From the NCBI RefSeq assembly GCF_026240905.1, contig NZ_JAPEVI010000001.1, positions 470,000 to 533,999 on the forward strand: a stretch of 64,000 nt of DNA. Direction: 5' to 3'. Made by a program: the position numbers and the translations under genes. How positions within the stretch are numbered: the first letter of the stretch is position 1; every line of letters starts with the position of its first letter. The notes under the pieces were generated by a model. It was given only the letters and a program-made list of their open reading frames with translations, was not told the DNA's origin and did no database searches. This stretch comes from Roseibium salinum. GTDB taxonomy: Bacteria > Pseudomonadota > Alphaproteobacteria > Rhizobiales > Stappiaceae. This document shows, one piece after another, positions 60,261 to 64,000 of the stretch.

Positions 60261-61235
60261 TTACTGGCCGAGCGGAATGCCGGCTTCCTGGTAATATCTG
60301 ACTGCACCAGGGTGATACTCGACCGCGTTGCGCGGTGCCATCTTTTCCGTTTTTGCCCGGCCGAAGGCGCCGAACGATGCCTTCAGGGCATCCCTGTTCT
60401 CGGCGACCGCCTTGGTGATCGTGTAGACAAGCTCCTCATCGACGGCGGAACTGGTCAGCATCATCCAGGGGATGTCCATGATGATCGCGTCGGAGTTCTG
60501 CAGGCCATTGACGTTTTCGTTTTGCGGCAGCGTGACGAGCTCTCCCGCCGGCAGGTATTCCTTGAAGGCCGCAAGGCCCTCTTCCGAAGCATCCTGCGAG
60601 ATGTAGCACAGGCCGCCGCGCGACTGGAGTTTGACGGCCGCCTGCTGCCCGGCCCCCGCATTGAGGCTCACCAGGGCGATATCGACCAGTCCATCGCCGA
60701 GTGCATCAATGCCGGCAACGAAGCTGGCGACCGGCACCTTCTGGAAGTCGTCATAGGTGAGACCGCCATTGGCGAGGCCGCCGGCAATGTAGAACGGAAT
60801 GATGGTCGACGATGTATATTCGGAAGCGATGCGCAGCTCGGAAGCTTTCGCCTTCACATCCGCGATTGTCTTCAGGCCGAGATCGCAAGGCGCCATAAGC
60901 CCGGTGGTCAGGGGAAACATCGTCCCGACGAGCCGCAGTTCCGGATGGGTCCTGTCGTAATTCCCTGTTCCCGCAGCAGCGTATTCCACTTCCACGCCGT
61001 TCGAAAATCCGAAATCCACCTCGCCGTTGTTGATCAAGGGCAGATAGCCGACCAGAGGCTGGGTGCGGGCCGTTATGCCGACGTCGTTGGCTACCTTTGC
61101 CACGGCTTGACCCGAGTTATATGCGAGCGAGCCTTGAGCGCCCGTCGCGATCGTCACCACCTGCGCATGTGCCGCCGCTCCTCCTGCGAGCAGGCAGAAC
61201 AGGCTCACGGTCATTCGCTTGGTCAGGTTCTTCAT
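60261..61235 (-). CDS. TAXI-family TRAP substrate-binding protein
   Basis: 324 residues with a Sec signal peptide (1-24, ending AAAHAQ) and the TAXI fold: VVTIATGAQGSLAYNSGQAVAKVANDVG, GEVDFGFSNGVEVEYAAAGTGNY and NAVEYHPGAVRYYQEAG. AAAAGGGAGGAA precedes ATG 61235. It is paired with the fused permease 44 bp upstream in the operon and lies between ligI and the lactone hydrolase. The likely ligand is an aromatic-derived acid, by context. Confidence 0.87.
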   Translation of the reverse strand: MKNLTKRMTVSLFCLLAGGAAAHAQVVTIATGAQGSLAYNSGQAVAKVANDVGITARTQPLVGYLPLINNGEVDFGFSNGVEVEYAAAGTGNYDRTHPELRLVGTMFPLTTGLMAPCDLGLKTIADVKAKASELRIASEYTSSTIIPFYIAGGLANGGLTYDDFQKVPVASFVAGIDALGDGLVDIALVSLNAGAGQQAAVKLQSRGGLCYISQDASEEGLAAFKEYLPAGELVTLPQNENVNGLQNSDAIIMDIPWMMLTSSAVDEELVYTITKAVAENRDALKASFGAFGRAKTEKMAPRNAVEYHPGAVRYYQEAGIPLGQ

Positions 61236-61279
61236 TTCTATTCCTCCCTTTTGATCGGTTCGCGGTTAATCCACGACGT

Positions 61280-63199
61280 TCACGATGCTTCCCCGTTGCT
61301 GACGGGCTTTCGCACCTGCACCTTGATTGCGATTGCCAGCAAGATCGCCGCGATGGCAGCCATGATATGCACCTCGTCCATCGCCGGCAGGAAGCCGAGC
61401 GGCAGTGCGAGAAGTCCGGCCAGAACCAGGGCAATGCGCATGGCGATGCCGAGATCCCGGCTCCAGAACCCGACGATGCCTGCGGTCACTGCCGTTATGC
61501 CGACGGCAGTCAGCACAGTGGTCAGGGCGATTTCCACCGGGGTACCGTCGAGAAGTAGCGCCGGTGAGGCGACGAAGACGAATGGCAGGATGAATGCCGC
61601 CCAGCCGACCCGCATCGCCGCGAGGCCGGTTGCGAGCGGATCGGCCTTTGTGATCGTTGCCGCCGCAAAGGCAGCGAGGGCCACCGGCGGCGTGATCATC
61701 GACATCATGCCGAAATAGAGAATGAAGAGATGCGCCGCGATCGGCTGAATCCCCGCCTCGACCAGCGACGGTGCGACGAGGGCAGCAAGCAGCACATAGA
61801 CGCCGGAGGTCGGCATGCCCATGCCGAGGATCACGCAGATCACGGCAGAAATCAGCAGGAGCAGAACCACGTTCGAACCGACAGTGTCGACGAGCACCAG
61901 CGTGAGGGCAAAGCCCAAACCGGTCACGTTCAGGATGCCAATGACGAAGCCGGCGGCGGCAACGACCAGGATGAGATCCACCATGCCAATTCCGGTATCG
62001 ATGAACACCCGGCCGAAGGTTTTCAGGGTCAGGCGCTGGCCGCGATATCCACGCAGGAAACCAACGAGTACGATCGCGATCGAGGCGAGAAGCGCGGAAT
62101 CTTCAGGATCCAGCCGCCACCAGAAGAGAGCCCCCAGCAGCACCGCAAAGGGAAGGCCGAAATGCCATCCTTCCGCCAGCACCTGCCGGGTCGTCATGCC
62201 CACCTCATCTGCCGCCTGGATACGGTCGCGGCCGGCGATCAGGTCGACCTGCACGAAGACGCCCAGATAGTAGAGCATTGCCGGAAGCAGCGCCGCGGCG
62301 GCGACGATCATGTAGGAAATGTCGAGAAACTCGGCCATCAGGAAGGCGGCCGCCCCCATGATGGGCGGGGTCAGCTGACCACCTGTCGAGGCGACGGCTT
62401 CAATCGCGCCCGCATCCTTCTTGGTATAACCGCCGCGCTCCATGAGCGGAATGGTGACCACACCCGTCGTGACCACGTTCGACACGGCACTGCCCGAAAT
62501 CGAACCGAACAGAGCGGAACCGACAACCGATATCTTTGCGCTGCCGCCACGGGTGTTTCCGGTCGCAGCCATGGCAAGATCGGTGAAAAAGCTGCCACCG
62601 CCGGCCGCGAACAACAGGCGGCCGAAGAAGACGAACAGGAGAACGATGATCGTGCCGACCGCCAGCGGCATTGAAAACACCGCGCTCGGATCGAAGCCGA
62701 CATACTGGACGAGCCGGACCGGGCTAAGTTCCTTGCCGATCAATCGCCCTGGAACCTTGTCTGCAAAGAGCGCATACACCAGGAACACCGCGACGATAGA
62801 AAAGAGCATCCAGCCTGCCCTGCGCCGGATGCCTTCCATCACCGCGATCGTCACAACTGTTCCGATCACCGTGATCTGCCACGGCCGGTACGACTGCTCC
62901 TTCAAAAGCCAGCTGAAGTCGAGCGCGGCATACATCAGGACAAGAAACGCCGTGACCGCAATGGCCATATCGGTCCAGCCGACCTTCGACGTTTCCTCGC
63001 CCTTTCCGTTGAAGCGCAGATAGGCGATGGTCAGGGCCAGTCCGAGCTGAAAGGCCATATATTGCTGCGTCAGGATCGCAACGCCCAGGCGGGTGGGCGC
63101 CTCTATGTTCCACAGGATGCAGGCAACGCACATCGTCGTCGCGAGGACGGCAATGACCCAGTCGACCGGACGTGTGCTTCTCGTTCCGTCGCCGTTCAT
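61280..63199 (-). CDS. TRAP transporter fused permease (DctQM fusion, TAXI type)
   Basis: 639 residues, a second TAXI-type fusion in the window. Motifs GSAVSNVVTTGVVTIPLMERGGY, ASTGGQLTPPIMGAAAFLMAEFL, MGMPTSGVYVLLAALVAPSL and YFGMMSMITPPVALAAF parallel those of the protein at 52839-54698, so the two are paralogous. ATG 63199 overlaps the ligI stop by four bases. Imports the substrate of the operon. Confidence 0.9.
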   Translation of the reverse strand: MNGDGTRSTRPVDWVIAVLATTMCVACILWNIEAPTRLGVAILTQQYMAFQLGLALTIAYLRFNGKGEETSKVGWTDMAIAVTAFLVLMYAALDFSWLLKEQSYRPWQITVIGTVVTIAVMEGIRRRAGWMLFSIVAVFLVYALFADKVPGRLIGKELSPVRLVQYVGFDPSAVFSMPLAVGTIIVLLFVFFGRLLFAAGGGSFFTDLAMAATGNTRGGSAKISVVGSALFGSISGSAVSNVVTTGVVTIPLMERGGYTKKDAGAIEAVASTGGQLTPPIMGAAAFLMAEFLDISYMIVAAAALLPAMLYYLGVFVQVDLIAGRDRIQAADEVGMTTRQVLAEGWHFGLPFAVLLGALFWWRLDPEDSALLASIAIVLVGFLRGYRGQRLTLKTFGRVFIDTGIGMVDLILVVAAAGFVIGILNVTGLGFALTLVLVDTVGSNVVLLLLISAVICVILGMGMPTSGVYVLLAALVAPSLVEAGIQPIAAHLFILYFGMMSMITPPVALAAFAAATITKADPLATGLAAMRVGWAAFILPFVFVASPALLLDGTPVEIALTTVLTAVGITAVTAGIVGFWSRDLGIAMRIALVLAGLLALPLGFLPAMDEVHIMAAIAAILLAIAIKVQVRKPVSNGEAS

Positions 63200-64000
63200 G
63201 ACCGGCCTCCGATCTCTTCCGGCCAGTAGAGCCGCATCGGATTGTCCACCAGAAGGGCTCGCCGCAGCGCCGGTGTCGGAGCGATTTTCGGGATGACGTC
63301 GACCAGCACGCCATCATCCGGCATGTGGGACTTCATGTTCGGATGGGGCCAGTCGGTCCCCCAAAGAACGCGATCCGGGAACGCTTCGACCAGCGTGCGC
63401 GCGAAAGGCACGACATCGTCATAGGGCGGTTCGGCAGCCGTAAGGCGTTCCGGGCAGGAAACCTTGACCCAGATATTCTCGTGATCGGCCATCAGCGTCC
63501 GGAAAGCGGCGAAGGAAGCTGACTGCGCTCCCGCCGGGACGTCCGGCCGTCCCATGTGATCGACGACGACGATCCCCGGCAACGAAACGAGGAACGGCGT
63601 CAGATCCTCAAGATCCTGCGCTTCGAAATAGACGACGATGTGCCAGCCGAGGCGCACGACCCGCTCGGCGATTTCGCGGTACACCTCCTTCGGTGTCGTA
63701 TCGACGAGGCGTTTGACGAAGTTGAACCGCACACCCCTGACGCCGGCCCGGTCCAGTTCCTGCAGCTCAGCATCGGTGATGTCCTTGCGGAGGACGGCGA
63801 CACCGCGGGCGGTGCCTTCGGACGCGGTGAGCGCATCGACAAGAGCCCGGTTGTCGCTGCCGTGGCAGGTTGCCTGAACGATCACGCTGCGGCTGAAGCC
63901 GAGATGATTGCGCAGCGCGAAGAGTTTTTCCTTCGGCGCATCGACCGGCGTGTATTTGCGTTCCGGTGCGAAGGGAAAGAGCGCTTCCGGCCCGAAGACG
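63196..64000 (-). CDS. ligI: 2-pyrone-4,6-dicarboxylate hydrolase (LigI), 5' end outside window
   Basis: Amidohydrolase-family enzyme opening the lactone of 2-pyrone-4,6-dicarboxylate in the protocatechuate and gallate 4,5-cleavage pathway. The frame is still open at base 64000, so the N-terminus is missing. Characteristic LigI blocks are present: VFGPEALFPFAPERKY near the edge, RFNFVKRLVD, GWHIVVYFEAQDL, VVDHMGRPDVP, VKVSCPERL, ILWGTDWPHPN-like VLWGTDWPHPNMKSHMPDDG and LLVDNPMRLYW. The ATG at 63885 is internal. It is first of an operon with a TRAP importer, a lactone hydrolase and galB. Confidence 0.9.
   Translation of the reverse strand, partial: VFGPEALFPFAPERKYTPVDAPKEKLFALRNHLGFSRSVIVQATCHGSDNRALVDALTASEGTARGVAVLRKDITDAELQELDRAGVRGVRFNFVKRLVDTTPKEVYREIAERVVRLGWHIVVYFEAQDLEDLTPFLVSLPGIVVVDHMGRPDVPAGAQSASFAAFRTLMADHENIWVKVSCPERLTAAEPPYDDVVPFARTLVEAFPDRVLWGTDWPHPNMKSHMPDDGVLVDVIPKIAPTPALRRALLVDNPMRLYWPEEIGGRS

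Noticed and set aside
1..64000. CRISPR arrays, rRNA, tRNA or intact insertion sequences
   Set aside because: No spaced direct repeats, structural RNA motifs, transposase domains or terminal inverted repeats were seen anywhere in the window.

Overview
The window is 64 kb of GC-rich (about 60 percent) alphaproteobacterial chromosome or megaplasmid. Gene content points to Hyphomicrobiales or a neighbouring Rhodobacterales-like marine or plant-associated lineage: inositol and rhizopine-type catabolism, a DUF3329-like small membrane protein, many LacI, GntR and LysR regulators, three sugar ABC systems and three TRAP systems. The genus cannot be settled from the sequence. There are no rRNA, tRNA, CRISPR or intact insertion sequences. 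Almost everything is import plus catabolism of small organic compounds, each block with its own regulator.

Region 1 (1-16040) is an inositol-type catabolic cluster. At the left edge, on the minus strand, a membrane di-iron oxygenase, a Rieske ferredoxin and a FAD ferredoxin reductase (mocD-mocE-mocF type, the set proposed to O-demethylate rhizopine in Rhizobium) lie beside iolG, an IolH-like TIM-barrel gene (frameshifted), iolE, iolD, iolC with its C-terminal DUF2090 domain, a sugar ABC importer and an IolI-like isomerase. Two paralogous LacI regulators bracket the cluster (2306-3340 and 15006-16040). IolB and IolA are not in the window. Regions 2-3 (16136-17423) hold a deletion scar, where the C-terminal ends of an oxidoreductase and a LacI regulator abut, and a toxin-antitoxin pair.

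Region 4 (17515-23214) is a three-subunit molybdenum aldehyde oxidoreductase (large subunit frameshifted) with a secreted tannase/feruloyl esterase. Region 5 (23319-29577) is a DadA-like FAD oxidoreductase, a MocR-type regulator, a DctPQM TRAP importer and RidA, read as amino acid uptake and oxidation with imine clearance. Region 6 (29741-33468) is a TetR regulator divergent from an SDR, an Old Yellow Enzyme and a quinone-oxidoreductase-like protein. Region 7 (33483-35543) is a decayed patch with a hydrolase remnant, a frameshifted gamma-glutamylcyclotransferase, a CcdA-like antitoxin remnant and a second toxin-antitoxin pair.

Region 8 (35656-39746) has a LacI regulator, a class II aldolase (frameshifted) translationally coupled to a gamma-butyrobetaine-hydroxylase-like dioxygenase, and a divergent LysR. 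Region 9 (40086-45701) is a FadR-type regulator with a sugar ABC importer having two permeases and a double-ATPase gene (frameshifted). Region 10 (45758-50706) is a GntR protein with two winged helices, a third sugar ABC importer and a zinc alcohol dehydrogenase. Region 11 (50848-56325) is a LysR, a TAXI-type TRAP importer and an AtuA-like (DUF1446) pair, the larger one frameshifted. Region 12 (56970-64000) is a LysR with a glyoxalase-like protein, then a minus-strand operon of ligI, a TAXI-TRAP importer, a dienelactone-hydrolase-like enzyme and galB, part of a 2-pyrone-4,6-dicarboxylate / 4-oxalomesaconate pathway.

Six genes carry a single-base indel, and in each case restoring one base gives a full-length frame of exact codon length. 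This spread suggests assembly error more than six independent pseudogenes, so those reading frames should be treated as probably intact until raw reads are checked.
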